This document shows positions 7,865-16,039 of a stretch of 28,912 nucleotides of DNA, piece after piece (within the stretch, counting starts at the first letter, position 1; every line of letters begins with the position of its first letter). The stretch is from Bacillota bacterium. GTDB lineage: Bacteria; Bacillota; Clostridia; Tissierellales; Sedimentibacteraceae. The stretch spans positions 1 through 28,912 of the forward strand of contig JAEZGU010000105.1 of NCBI GenBank assembly GCA_023416855.1, written 5' to 3'. The notes beneath the pieces were generated by a model. The model had not been told where the DNA came from. It did no database searches and saw nothing but the letters and a program-made list of their open reading frames with translations. A program made the translations under genes and the position numbers.

Positions 7865-8863
7865 TTATTTGTCAATTATACTATCTATATTTTTTAATAC
7901 GATTGAAATAGTGCCATCATGATTTGTTATAAATTCAACCTTCTCTTTATTGCTTAATATTTCATAGGGTATATTTATTTCTATGCCTTCATCTGTAATT
8001 AATTTCTGCTTTGTTTTTATTTTATTGGCATAGTTGAAATTTACTTTAACTTCAGGCTCTTTTATACCCTTCATCTTTATTTCTTCATTATAGATTTGCT
8101 TAGCTTCCGTATCCTTAAATACTTTTTCTGATATTTCTTCTACATTGATATTTAATGATTCCTCGACATTTTCTCTGATTATATTTTTCACCTGACTTTT
8201 CATAAACATATCATCATCGTAATACTCTTTGATTATTTTATCAGTAGTTTCAGTAATAATTTTTACCTTTTCTTTATCAGGTTTTTCTTCTTTGCAATGT
8301 AATATATGTTTTGAAATATAATAGCAAGGTTCATTGTACACTTGGCACTTCTTTTCTTTTACATATACATCAAGACTATTTAAATCCACAAAAATAAACT
8401 CATCAATCTTTTGTGTCGCTGCAGGTAATGAACAGGGCTGCTCTATTATGATGTTTTTTGTGCTTTCTTCTTGCTTTGTAAAATGAATATAACCCTTTTT
8501 ATAATTTAGCTTAAGAATTATCATATAATCTTTATTAAATACATTTGCTTTTAAAAATAAAAGATCACACGGTTTAATATCTTGATTTTCTACTATTAAT
8601 TTAAAGAAAAGTTCTGATACAACATTAGAAAATTTTATAAAATCATCTGTATTTAAGTATTCCTTAATTGATTTTAAAAATAACCCATCCATATTATTAA
8701 ATTTTGTTTTCTTTATATCTGCATCATTATAGCACTTAATTATGTGCTTTTCTGCGTATTCCCTCATTTCGTCATTAAATGACATAAGATTTTCAGAAAG
8801 AACTGGAATCCCTAAATTAGTGTCTAATATGTGTAATATTGCTTTAGATATCGAAACGCTCAT
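7865..8863 (-). CDS. Nucleoid-associated protein, NdpA/YejK family
   Basis: The 332-residue protein begins V-S-I-S-K-A-I-L-H-I-L-D-T-N-L-G-I-P-V-L-S, the hallmark N-terminus of the 37-kDa nucleoid-associated protein family as found in Firmicutes. The middle holds the LLFLKANVFNKDYMIILKLNYK strand pair and a three-Cys stretch around YNEPCYYISKHILHC (the first Cys is four residues earlier). The C-terminal part is charged. Family members co-purify with the nucleoid in E. coli; the Firmicute role is not established. GGGGAC lies 3-8 bases before the ATG. A terminator follows directly, and a weak promoter is visible upstream, so it may be a separate transcript or the end of the ABC operon. Confidence 0.8.
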   Translation of the reverse strand: MSVSISKAILHILDTNLGIPVLSENLMSFNDEMREYAEKHIIKCYNDADIKKTKFNNMDGLFLKSIKEYLNTDDFIKFSNVVSELFFKLIVENQDIKPCDLLFLKANVFNKDYMIILKLNYKKGYIHFTKQEESTKNIIIEQPCSLPAATQKIDEFIFVDLNSLDVYVKEKKCQVYNEPCYYISKHILHCKEEKPDKEKVKIITETTDKIIKEYYDDDMFMKSQVKNIIRENVEESLNINVEEISEKVFKDTEAKQIYNEEIKMKGIKEPEVKVNFNYANKIKTKQKLITDEGIEINIPYEILSNKEKVEFITNHDGTISIVLKNIDSIIDK

Positions 8864-8894
8864 TTTGTCCCCTTTATAAATGATTTATCCTACG

Positions 8895-8923
8895 ATTATA
8901 CAATAAGTTATACATTTTTGCCA
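8895..8923 (-). promoter_or_regulatory. Weak candidate promoter of the nucleoid-protein gene
   Basis: A perfect TATAAT on the minus strand (8900-8895) lies 17 bases from a poor -35 (TGGCAA). The -35 overlaps the last codons of the permease gene. Confidence 0.3.
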
Positions 8924-10551
8924 GCGAAAATATTTTTCTTGCTGTCAGGCATAGCAAACTTCCAGCTTGCTGGAATTCCAATAATTAATATACCTATATA
9001 TATCCATATGTTTATTCTTTTTAGTATAACATGTGCTGCAGCAAAGCAACCTACAATTGCCAAAGAAGCAAAAAATATTCCTATGTCCTTTGTTTGATTT
9101 GATTCATCAATTGATTTTGAAAATGGAAGCTCATTAAAAATAATTCTATATATTATAGGTAAAATTACTAAGCTTGCCAACATTATTACAAACATATCCA
9201 TAATAAATAAACCTTTAAACATCAATATATAAATGGCGCTGTTAAAAATCAATAAAGGCATAAACAACCTAAGCATAACAGCCTTAAGAAGTCCTGCATT
9301 TAATTCCCGAACATTACTAAAACCTGATGTAGTATAAACATATGAGCCTTTCCAAGCAGATGAATATTTAATTAACTCTAATATTTGAGGAAAAACCATA
9401 AAACCAAAATATAAATATAAATAGTCATATTGACTACCCATATTATTAGGTGCCCTTACCCCTGAGTTAAACAGCATTATAATTGGAAATAAAACTCCAA
9501 CAGCTAATCCTGGATATACTTTTAGCTTTAAGCTTCTATCGCTTCTTAAAACTGCACATGTAAAATGATATGCTTGTCTTTGTATTTGGTTTTTATTGAA
9601 AGTTTTCCCAAGTAAAAGTTCAATCCTGTGCTTAGCATGTTTGTCATTACCTTCCCCTTCTAATTTTAACAAGAGAGATTCCATTTTTTTGCTTAAGCTT
9701 AAGTATATTGCAAAGCAAGTTATCGGAACAATAATTGATAACAGCGTAAATATATATAAATATAATTCTTTTCCACCGTTAAATATAATTTCAAAAGGAG
9801 CTCCAAACCATAGTATTGGATTTAAGTAATTATGAGGTTCAAAATTGTATGTTATATTTTGAAGTTCAGTAAAATCAATCATCCTTATTGCTATTTGATA
9901 ACCAACTGTTACTAAAATAGTAAGCAATATTTGAATTAAATTTATGATATTTCTTAAAAGCTCTCCATCAAAAAATCTAAGAATTAGTAAATATATAAAA
10001 GCAGTTACCAAAAAAATTAATAAATCCATTAATAAAATTTCTAATATAAATATAGGAACTGCAATAAAACCGTTTAGTCTTACAATTGCCAATAGTGATG
10101 GCCCTGCTAAAAATAAATTGAGGCGAAACATATAGACCAGCACATGCAGTACCTTTGACATTGTAACAACCTTACTGTCTATTGGCTTAGGTAGTAATAT
10201 TTTCTTATCCTTAGTGTCTAATATTACATAAGAAAAATCTGAAATAAGATACATGGAAGTCATAAAAAAGAAAGCTCCTGAAAAATATATCATACGTATC
10301 ATTTCATCTTTAATAAAATAAATAAAAAATGCTAACATGCCACCAAAAATCAAATGAAGCAAGTATCTTTTTATAAAGGATGGATTTTCAGTATTCTCTT
10401 TTTTATTTTGATTTGCAATAACAGGAGCAGACCTACTATCTAAAACTAACTTGGTTTTTAATATAATTCGCATTATATTGTAATCAATGCCAAACTTTTC
10501 AAACAGTTTCTGAAATTTATCAAGTATTTTTAAAGAAAGAAAATTTTCCAT
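8908..10551 (-). CDS. ABC-2 type exporter permease
   Basis: The 547-residue product has a cytoplasmic N-terminal stretch (residues 1-60) followed by about twelve hydrophobic segments, larger than the usual six-helix ABC-2 permease. The segments pair up in two halves around a charged loop (residues about 290-330). I see no extracytoplasmic MacB-type domain. AGGAGC precedes the ATG, and the gene starts 10 bases after the ATPase gene ends, so the two make one exporter. Substrate unknown: bacteriocin-like peptide, antibiotic or membrane maintenance roles are all compatible. The downstream neighbour (nucleoid protein) is 44 bases away. Confidence 0.8.
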   Translation of the reverse strand: MENFLSLKILDKFQKLFEKFGIDYNIMRIILKTKLVLDSRSAPVIANQNKKENTENPSFIKRYLLHLIFGGMLAFFIYFIKDEMIRMIYFSGAFFFMTSMYLISDFSYVILDTKDKKILLPKPIDSKVVTMSKVLHVLVYMFRLNLFLAGPSLLAIVRLNGFIAVPIFILEILLMDLLIFLVTAFIYLLILRFFDGELLRNIINLIQILLTILVTVGYQIAIRMIDFTELQNITYNFEPHNYLNPILWFGAPFEIIFNGGKELYLYIFTLLSIIVPITCFAIYLSLSKKMESLLLKLEGEGNDKHAKHRIELLLGKTFNKNQIQRQAYHFTCAVLRSDRSLKLKVYPGLAVGVLFPIIMLFNSGVRAPNNMGSQYDYLYLYFGFMVFPQILELIKYSSAWKGSYVYTTSGFSNVRELNAGLLKAVMLRLFMPLLIFNSAIYILMFKGLFIMDMFVIMLASLVILPIIYRIIFNELPFSKSIDESNQTKDIGIFFASLAIVGCFAAAHVILKRINIWIYIGILIIGIPASWKFAMPDSKKNIFAGKNV

Positions 10552-10561
10552 AACATCGCTC

Positions 10562-11332
10562 CTAACTCATAAATGCATTAATAAATTTGTCTGCAAGCTC
10601 TTTGTGATCGTGGAATCCGGTAATTTCATTAAATATCGACTCTAAGGTAGTATCAGCCTGTTTTTTCCTAACATCCTCCATGGTTCCATCCATAACTATT
10701 TCACCTGCATTTAAAAGCAGTATTCTATCACTAAGCTTTTCAACAACCTCTAATATATGAGATGAATAAAAAATAGTCTTGCCCATGTTCTTTAATCCCT
10801 GCATTATTTCCTTAAATACAAGAACGCTGTTAGCATCTATACCTCCTAATGGTTCATCTAAAAATAATATATCCGGATTATGAAGCATACCTGTAATTAT
10901 AGAAAGCTTCTGTCTCATACCTTTTGAAAATGTATGGATTCTTCCATTGATTGCTTCACTTATGCCAAACACATCCATCATTTCTTTTGCTTTTTCTATA
11001 GCTTTATCTGAGTCAATACCATAAAGCATGCCAATAAAGCTTATGTATTCATAAGCAGTTAAATTATCATACATATCTGACACTTCAGGTACATAACCTA
11101 TTTTTCTTTTATAATCTATTGTGCCCTTAACCTTTTCACCGAAGACATAGACATCTCCATCATATTCGTCTATTAAGCCAAGTATTATTTTTATGGTTGT
11201 ACTTTTACCGGCACCGTTTGAACCAATATAGCCTATTATTTCACCACTGTTAACACTAAAATTTATATCCTTTAAAACTTCCTTCTGTCCAAAGCTTTTG
11301 CTTACATGTTCTAATCTTAATACTTCTGTCAT
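10562..11332 (-). CDS. ABC exporter ATP-binding protein
   Basis: The 256-residue nucleotide-binding domain is complete. It has Walker A G37-S-N-G-A-G-K-S-T45, a Q-loop near G-Y-V-P-E, signature F-S-K-G-M-R-Q-K-L, Walker B I-L-F-L-D-E-P and the switch histidine in S-S-H-I-L-E. The KGMRQ signature and short helical tail are typical of DrrA/CcmA-like ATPases that energise ABC-2 permeases. GGGGG lies four bases upstream of the ATG. It sits between the acetyltransferase and the permease genes, 16 and 10 bases from them, and works with the 547-residue permease at the membrane. Confidence 0.9.
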   Translation of the reverse strand: MTEVLRLEHVSKSFGQKEVLKDINFSVNSGEIIGYIGSNGAGKSTTIKIILGLIDEYDGDVYVFGEKVKGTIDYKRKIGYVPEVSDMYDNLTAYEYISFIGMLYGIDSDKAIEKAKEMMDVFGISEAINGRIHTFSKGMRQKLSIITGMLHNPDILFLDEPLGGIDANSVLVFKEIMQGLKNMGKTIFYSSHILEVVEKLSDRILLLNAGEIVMDGTMEDVRKKQADTTLESIFNEITGFHDHKELADKFINAFMS

Positions 11333-11348
11333 AGTACCCCCAAATTAT

Positions 11349-11894
11349 TTATAAATATAAATCCATTAATATTTCGTCGTAATATTTACAATTAACATTA
11401 ATATAATTTTTATGTACTCCTATTTTCTCAAAACCAAACTTCTCATACAGCTTTATTGCATTATCATTACCACTTCTCACTCCTAAACATATTGTTTTAA
11501 TAGTTTTAGTATTCTTAGCATATGTTATAATCTCATTCATTGCTGCACTTCCTATCCCCATGTTCCAATATTCCTTCTTTACAGAAATGGCTATTTCAGC
11601 ATTATGTGCAATTCTTGCTCTGTTAGAATTTGAAATATGTGTTGTGCTAATGAGCTTATCATCAATAAAGCCTAACAGCATCAGCATATTTGGATCATTC
11701 TTAGCATTACTTAAATATGCTTTCTCTTGCTCTAAAGTTAAATGAAATTCATCCTTTCCAAATAAAAGATTGTCGCTTTCACCTCCAACAGCATTAAGAT
11801 ACTCTATCATTTTTTCTGCATCCGTTACTTCTGCATTTCTAAACAATATTTCTTTTCCATCTTTTAATTTTACTATATTCTTATAAGTTGCCAT
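11349..11894 (-). CDS. GNAT-family N-acetyltransferase
   Basis: The 181-residue enzyme has a GNAT fold of the RimJ/RimL-like subgroup. Motif A has the strand AEIAISV followed by the acetyl-CoA pyrophosphate loop N111-M-G-I-G-S116 and helix. Motif B is in N-A-I-K-L-Y-E-K-F-G-F. The Arg/Gln usually three residues before the first loop Gly is Trp110 here. The acceptor could be a ribosomal protein, amino acid or antibiotic; sequence does not say. GAGGT lies before the ATG. It belongs to the minus-strand gene string leading into the ABC exporter, so a link to modification and export of the same compound is possible but unproven. Confidence 0.85.
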   Translation of the reverse strand: MATYKNIVKLKDGKEILFRNAEVTDAEKMIEYLNAVGGESDNLLFGKDEFHLTLEQEKAYLSNAKNDPNMLMLLGFIDDKLISTTHISNSNRARIAHNAEIAISVKKEYWNMGIGSAAMNEIITYAKNTKTIKTICLGVRSGNDNAIKLYEKFGFEKIGVHKNYINVNCKYYDEILMDLYL

Positions 11895-11909
11895 GTTTTA
11901 CCTCAAATA

Positions 11910-12104
11910 TTAAATTTCTTTTTCAAATACTAAATCAATTTCTTTAATAACTCCGTGACCATTAATTGCAGCCGGTATAAACGTTACAAATCTCCAGCCC
12001 TCCTTACTTTTTTCATCAATCAGTTCCTTATGATTAGGTTGACTGAAAACTGCACCAGCGGCTACCGCTCTAACATAAATGTATTTATAAATTTTAACCA
12101 CCAC
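11910..12104 (-). CDS. DUF4177-family small protein
   Basis: The product, about 60-64 residues, has the DUF4177 pattern: an initial strand Y-K-Y-I-Y-V-R, the helix KELIDEKSKEGWRFVTF with its conserved E-G-W, and a final strand D-L-V-F-E-K. Function unknown. The start is uncertain. GTG at 12104 is the first in-frame candidate, but the only ribosome-binding-like sequence (AAAGGTGG) overlaps it, and the codon correctly spaced behind that sequence is ATT at about 12092. The gene starts 5 bases after the upstream stop, so translation may depend on reinitiation. Confidence 0.65.
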   Translation of the reverse strand: MVVKIYKYIYVRAVAAGAVFSQPNHKELIDEKSKEGWRFVTFIPAAINGHGVIKEIDLVFEKEI

Positions 12105-12109
12105 CTTTT

Positions 12110-12688
12110 TTATCTGATTATCAAATATTTATAATATGCAAAAAATTCTCTAAACAGGGAATATAAATCTCTAAGTTCATAGTAATTGGAGTGAGCTGAG
12201 TAAATGTTCTCAATTCCTTCGCGTTGGAAGGTAAATTTTGTCCTTGTAATATGATAAAACTGAGTAATTATAGTTACACTATCAAAATTCATATCATTCA
12301 TTATTAATTTAGTATTTTTTGCGGTCATAAGTGAATTATATCCAACACTGTCTATCAGAATTTTATCTTCAGAAATACCTTTTTCAACTAAATAATTTTT
12401 CATAACTATAGCTTCATCATACCCTTCCTTACCAAAGCCACCGCTAACAATTATATAATTAAAATAATTTCCTTTATACAACTCAACTGCCTTGTCCAAT
12501 CTACCCTGTAACCGCTTTGATGGTTTGCCATTTATCTCTACCTTGTTACCTAACACAACAGCTACATCAGTTGTATTTAATTCATCATTTAAACCATCAA
12601 TGGTAACAAATACAGTATGTGCAACGAACCACAATATAAGAATAACTAAAACACCAATTATTATATTTCTTGTCTTGCTTCTTTTCAT
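12110..12688 (-). CDS. SanA/YdcF-type DUF218 membrane protein
   Basis: The 192-residue protein has an N-terminal membrane helix (residues about 8-28) and an outward-facing DUF218 domain. The domain has the strand VAVVLGNKV, the G-K-P-S-K-R-L-x-G-R-L-D-K-A-V-E-L-Y helix, I-I-V-S-G-G-F-G, the E-A-x-V-M-K-x-Y-L helix and F-Y-H-I-T-R-T-K. SanA-like proteins affect envelope permeability and vancomycin resistance in enterobacteria; the biochemical reaction is unknown. GGAG is five bases before the ATG. It is the first gene of a string that runs through DUF4177, GNAT and the ABC exporter genes. Confidence 0.85.
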   Translation of the reverse strand: MKRSKTRNIIIGVLVILILWFVAHTVFVTIDGLNDELNTTDVAVVLGNKVEINGKPSKRLQGRLDKAVELYKGNYFNYIIVSGGFGKEGYDEAIVMKNYLVEKGISEDKILIDSVGYNSLMTAKNTKLIMNDMNFDSVTIITQFYHITRTKFTFQREGIENIYSAHSNYYELRDLYSLFREFFAYYKYLIIR

Positions 12689-12757
12689 AGCTACTCCATC
12701 TGATTTATAGGATTCGTATAAGTAGACAATTAACTGTCCTATAGTTGTATAACAAAT

Positions 12758-13840
12758 CTATTTCATATTATAATGCTTAATAAATATCTTCAATAAATAT
12801 ATGTAACCTACTGTTTCTAAAGCAATTTTAACATTCCTATTTATCTCATTATTTAGCTTATTGTCATTTTTATTAACTATACTGTCTATCATTGATACTA
12901 TGCTGTACTCATCGTTAGTATCCTCGTTAACATCAAACAGCATTACACCTCCAGCTTTGCTTATTGCTATATTCGTCTTTTCTCTCAAGGTTTCCATGCC
13001 ATTATAGTATGATTCTAACGGTAAGGTTGGGGCATAATCAGAATAGGCATATTCGGTATTTAGCGCTACTAAGTGTCTGTACTGAAGCCAACTTGGTCTT
13101 GCATACAATGGCATACCAACAACAATTTCCTCTGCCGGAACACCCCTATTTTTCCAATACGCAATAGATGTTTCAGTAAACCATATAGGGCTGTGGTCTG
13201 TATTGTTTATATCATATGCCATTACATTTATAAAATCAAAGGATTCAAGACATTTATCAGTCAAGACCATTGAAGGCTCAGGTCCTTCAGTTTTAGACCA
13301 AGCACCATTTAAAGCTGCAGTCATACCTTTACCTCTATTTTTTAAAGCACTACTTAGCTCAACAACTAATTTTTCATAATCAAATATTGTATTTTTATTG
13401 GGATGCTCCCAATCTAATTCAACACCATCTAAATCATACTTATCTACTAATAAACACACATTTTCAATTAATATTTTTCTTGTTTCTTCATTGGCAGCTA
13501 CTTGCTCAAACACAGGCTGCAACGGCTTTCCTTCATGGGACCAACCACCTAAAGCAATAAATACCTTAGCTCCATCTTCGTGGGCTTGAATAACTAATTC
13601 TTTTAGCTGCTCCGGTTTTTGCAATTCAACCAACTCTCCATCAATTTTAGGTATTAAAAATGCATATATTACATGTGTCAATTTATCTGTTTGAAGGTTT
13701 TCCAATGGTTCATTAAATAAATCGCCAGAATAGTATCCAATCACTTTAAATTGTTCATTGGTTCCTTCTGTTGCAAATACGTTAATTGAAAAAATGTTTA
13801 ATAATATAAGTATTACAATAACTGATTTTACTCTCATCAT
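12758..13840 (-). CDS. Secreted glycoside hydrolase family 18 enzyme
   Basis: The 360-residue product has a type I signal peptide (MMRVKSVIVILILLNIFSIN, cleavage after V-F-A at about residue 23) and a GH18 barrel. The first strand is V-I-G-Y-Y-S-G, the second block is V-F-I-A-L-G-G-W-S. The catalytic strand is L-D138-G-V-E141-L-D143-W-E145, and M-A-Y-D and the late V-G-M-P-L-Y-A-R strand follow. Glu145 is the acid/base; the first D of DxD is Glu141. Substrate may be chitin or peptidoglycan GlcNAc, as in spore-associated relatives. The start at 13840 is used because AGGAGG is six bases upstream; the longer TTG reading would translate that site. An unusual hydrophobic-basic tail (residues about 336-360) follows the barrel. 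Confidence 0.87.
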   Translation of the reverse strand: MMRVKSVIVILILLNIFSINVFATEGTNEQFKVIGYYSGDLFNEPLENLQTDKLTHVIYAFLIPKIDGELVELQKPEQLKELVIQAHEDGAKVFIALGGWSHEGKPLQPVFEQVAANEETRKILIENVCLLVDKYDLDGVELDWEHPNKNTIFDYEKLVVELSSALKNRGKGMTAALNGAWSKTEGPEPSMVLTDKCLESFDFINVMAYDINNTDHSPIWFTETSIAYWKNRGVPAEEIVVGMPLYARPSWLQYRHLVALNTEYAYSDYAPTLPLESYYNGMETLREKTNIAISKAGGVMLFDVNEDTNDEYSIVSMIDSIVNKNDNKLNNEINRNVKIALETVGYIYLLKIFIKHYNMK

Positions 13841-13863
13841 AATATTCCTCCTCAAGTAATCAT

Positions 13864-13895
13864 ATTATATCACTCTTTCTTAACTTAAAGAAAGA
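13864..13895 (-). promoter_or_regulatory. Candidate promoter and dyad upstream of the GH18 gene
   Basis: A perfect minus-strand TATAAT (13869-13864) lies 24 bases before the start. Immediately upstream is an 8-6-8 dyad (TCTTTCTT/AAGAAAGA, 13874-13895) that occupies the usual -35 to -15 region. No good -35 is present, which suits an activator-dependent or repressed promoter. Confidence 0.4.
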
Positions 13896-13952
13896 TTATT
13901 TGTAAATTAATTGGCAATCAAAAGACTCCCCAAAATTGATGCTAAAAAATTT

Positions 13953-13981
13953 TAGAAATAAACTAATTAATCTGTTATAAT
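13953..13981 (+). promoter_or_regulatory. Extended -10 promoter of the flavin reductase gene
   Basis: TGTTATAAT (13973-13981) is an extended -10. A 4/6 match to -35 (TAGAAA) lies 17 bases upstream. It is about 40 bases before the ATG at 14022. Confidence 0.55.
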
Positions 13982-14021
13982 GAACATAAAATATAATTAG
14001 TGTATGGAAAGGAGTATATTA

Positions 14022-14531
14022 ATGAAAAACTATGTTGAAATAAAACCAGAAGAGTTAAATAAAAGCGCTTTTCAACTGATAGGAAGCGACTGGATGTTAA
14101 TAACAGCTGAAAAGAATAATAAAGCAAACACTATGACTGCCTCTTGGGGTGGCTTTGGTGTCATGTGGAATAAAAATGTTACATATACAGTTATAAGACC
14201 TCAAAGGTATACAAAAGAATTTATTGATAATACAGATGTATTTTCTCTATGCTTTTTTGACAGTAAGCATAAAAAAGAACTATCATACCTTGGTACAGTT
14301 TCCGGTAGAGATGAAGATAAAATTGGTAAAACAACATTAACTCTTAATCATTGTGAAGATGTACCCTGCTTTGAAGAAGCCGATATCATACTAATTTGCA
14401 AAAAACTATTTGCACAAGAATTTCAGAGTAACTCTTTTATTGATAAAAGTCTTATAGAAAAAAACTATCCAAACAATGATTTTCATACTATGTATATTTC
14501 TGAGGTAATAAAAATACTTGTACGTAAATAA
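14022..14531 (+). CDS. Flavin reductase-family (flavoredoxin-like) protein
   Basis: The 169-residue protein matches the FMN-binding split-barrel flavin reductase/flavoredoxin family. It has the N-terminal W-M-L-I-T-A strand, the FMN-phosphate region N-T-M-T-A-S-W-G-G-F-G-V-M-W, the strand Y-T-V-I-R-P-Q-R-Y-T, F-S-L-C-F-F and S-G-R-D-E-D-K. Such proteins bind FMN and reduce flavins or act as electron carriers in anaerobes. The start at 14022 is chosen because AAAGGAG lies 7 bases upstream; an in-frame ATG at 14004 would include that site. It is a single-gene transcript with its own promoter and a terminator at 14536-14567, convergent with the copper-amine-oxidase-domain gene. Confidence 0.87.
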   Translation: MKNYVEIKPEELNKSAFQLIGSDWMLITAEKNNKANTMTASWGGFGVMWNKNVTYTVIRPQRYTKEFIDNTDVFSLCFFDSKHKKELSYLGTVSGRDEDKIGKTTLTLNHCEDVPCFEEADIILICKKLFAQEFQSNSFIDKSLIEKNYPNNDFHTMYISEVIKILVRK

Positions 14532-14535
14532 AAAA

Positions 14536-14567
14536 TGAGGAAGAACTGAAATTTCAGTACTTCCTCA
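14536..14567. terminator. Bidirectional rho-independent terminator
   Basis: The arms TGAGGAAG/CTTCCTCA (8 bp) enclose a second perfect 14-base palindrome (14545-14558) across an A/A mismatch. Read on the minus strand it is followed by TTTTT. On the plus strand the tail AAATATTTT is weaker. It lies between two convergent genes. Confidence 0.75.
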
Positions 14568-14581
14568 AATATTTTCAGATA

Positions 14582-15838
14582 TCAATCAAAAAGAACCGTC
14601 CCCAAAACTTCGTTATTATAGTCGCCTATTTCTGCGCTGTCTATCAACCATTTCCCATCAAATTTCTTAACATTTAATGTAATAGGTCTTTTTGCAGCTA
14701 TTCCGCCTTCTGTTAACTCAACGCTTGTAATTTCAATAATATTGCCTGTTATTTTATATTCATCTTCAAATGTTTTTTCTACTGATAAAATATCGATTCT
14801 TTCAGGCCAAGGGCTGGAAACAAATCGTCCAGGCGCATTTTCAAGATCATTAAGCCAATTTTCAATCAGCATAGGAGTAACAAACTCTCCATAGTACTTT
14901 TCCATATTTTCTTTTATTATATCGTTAGGGGCTAATAATGAAACCATCTTTAATTGTTCGCCAAAATTTTGAACAAGGTTTATCACTTCGTTTCTTTCTG
15001 TCTCCTCTGCCAACTCATTTCCCGATAAGTCCCATTGTATATTTTCAATATTATTTTTATTAAATCTTATTATTTTATTTGGGAATGTTAATGCTTGTGT
15101 AACAATACTGTCTTTATCCGGTGAATGTAATGTTGCATGAACATATGCAGTTCCGGGAGTAACTTCAGTTATGCTATCTACAGATAATCCAAAACCACCT
15201 GTCGGTTTTTCGCCGGCAGATAAAAGTGCATAAATCCATTCACCGTCTATTAATGTATACAAACCCTTTGACATGTAATTCTCGTTATAAAGATTTAATA
15301 GAAGTTCATTGTTTAGTAAAGTTTCTCTGTCTACAATTTCAAATTCTATTGGTCTTTCCACAATCATAACGTCACCTTCCTCTTTAACTACTACTGCACG
15401 CTGCCAGCTATCCCACTGTACATAATAGTTTAATTTTTCTGCCATAAATCTCAGTGGTACATAACTCTCAGAATTAACTAACTTAGGTGGTACATCTAAA
15501 TCTTCTACTAACTCTGTCAATGTACCGCCATCATTCTTGATTACTTTAGCATTGTTTACTCCTATTTTCATTTCTATTATAATGTCTTCTTTGCTTATTT
15601 TAATATCGCCGCTTTTTATGTCTATTTCAACTTTTGCATTTAATTTTTCTACAAACTCTATTGGTACAATAATTCGCTCGTTCTCAATAAGTGGTTCATC
15701 CTTAAACTTTAGCATATCATTATTAAGATGTATTTCTATATTTGAATTTATATTTAAGTTATGTGATACGGCAAACACTGTGCTTGTTGATATAAATGCA
15801 CAGCATAATCCTATAACTAATACTCTTTTCATTATCAT
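14582..15838 (-). CDS. Secreted copper-amine-oxidase N-domain (stalk) protein
   Basis: The 418-residue product has a type I signal peptide (cleavage after T-V-F-A, residue about 23). A copper amine oxidase N-terminal-type domain follows, roughly residues 28-152, with I-I-V-P-I-E-F-V-E-K-L and Y-V-P-L-R-F-M-A-E-K-L, the two repeated hallmark strands. In Clostridia this is a cell-surface module found without any oxidase. Residues about 160-418 form an unrecognised second region with no catalytic motif visible. AGGAGG is five bases before the ATG. The gene is divergent from birA across the BirA operator and ends at a bidirectional terminator. A surface or envelope role is likely; enzymatic function unknown. 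Confidence 0.78.
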   Translation of the reverse strand: MIMKRVLVIGLCCAFISTSTVFAVSHNLNINSNIEIHLNNDMLKFKDEPLIENERIIVPIEFVEKLNAKVEIDIKSGDIKISKEDIIIEMKIGVNNAKVIKNDGGTLTELVEDLDVPPKLVNSESYVPLRFMAEKLNYYVQWDSWQRAVVVKEEGDVMIVERPIEFEIVDRETLLNNELLLNLYNENYMSKGLYTLIDGEWIYALLSAGEKPTGGFGLSVDSITEVTPGTAYVHATLHSPDKDSIVTQALTFPNKIIRFNKNNIENIQWDLSGNELAEETERNEVINLVQNFGEQLKMVSLLAPNDIIKENMEKYYGEFVTPMLIENWLNDLENAPGRFVSSPWPERIDILSVEKTFEDEYKITGNIIEITSVELTEGGIAAKRPITLNVKKFDGKWLIDSAEIGDYNNEVLGTVLFD

Positions 15839-15924
15839 AATAACCTCCTATATTAAATAATATTAATTTATTACTTTATTAGACTGATAAATTTAAATTT
15901 TGTTCCACATTTTTCTCCAAAGTA

Positions 15925-15955
15925 TTGTTAACTAAATATTATTTTTGGTTGACAA
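15925..15955. promoter_or_regulatory. BirA-type operator dyad
   Basis: TTGTTAAC (15925-15932), 15 bases, then GTTGACAA (15948-15955) form a dyad with one mismatch between the 8-base arms. Both the half-sites and the spacing match the BirA operator pattern described for Firmicutes (TTGTTAAC - about 15 - GTTAACAA). The right arm contains the -35 box of the birA promoter, so binding of the BirA-biotinyl-AMP dimer should shut that promoter. Confidence 0.82.
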
Positions 15956-15977
15956 TGTATTTAAATGGTTTTATAAT
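15949..15977 (+). promoter_or_regulatory. Consensus sigma-A promoter of birA-bioY
   Basis: TTGACA (15949-15954) and TATAAT (15972-15977) are both perfect and 17 bases apart, 62 bases before the birA start. The strength fits a promoter held down by the overlapping operator. Confidence 0.88.
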
Positions 15978-16039
15978 AAAAAACAAGACTATCAAACATG
16001 GCAAAATTGACTTTTAAACACATAAGTGAGGTGTAAAAA

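Noticed and set aside
12725..12738. Short inverted repeat GACA-N6-TGTC upstream of the DUF218 gene
   Set aside because: Only four-base arms and no clear promoter at that place; likely chance.
15537..15860. Plus-strand open frame of 107 codons before birA
   Set aside because: Antisense to the signal peptide and first domain of the copper-amine-oxidase-domain gene; no ribosome binding site.
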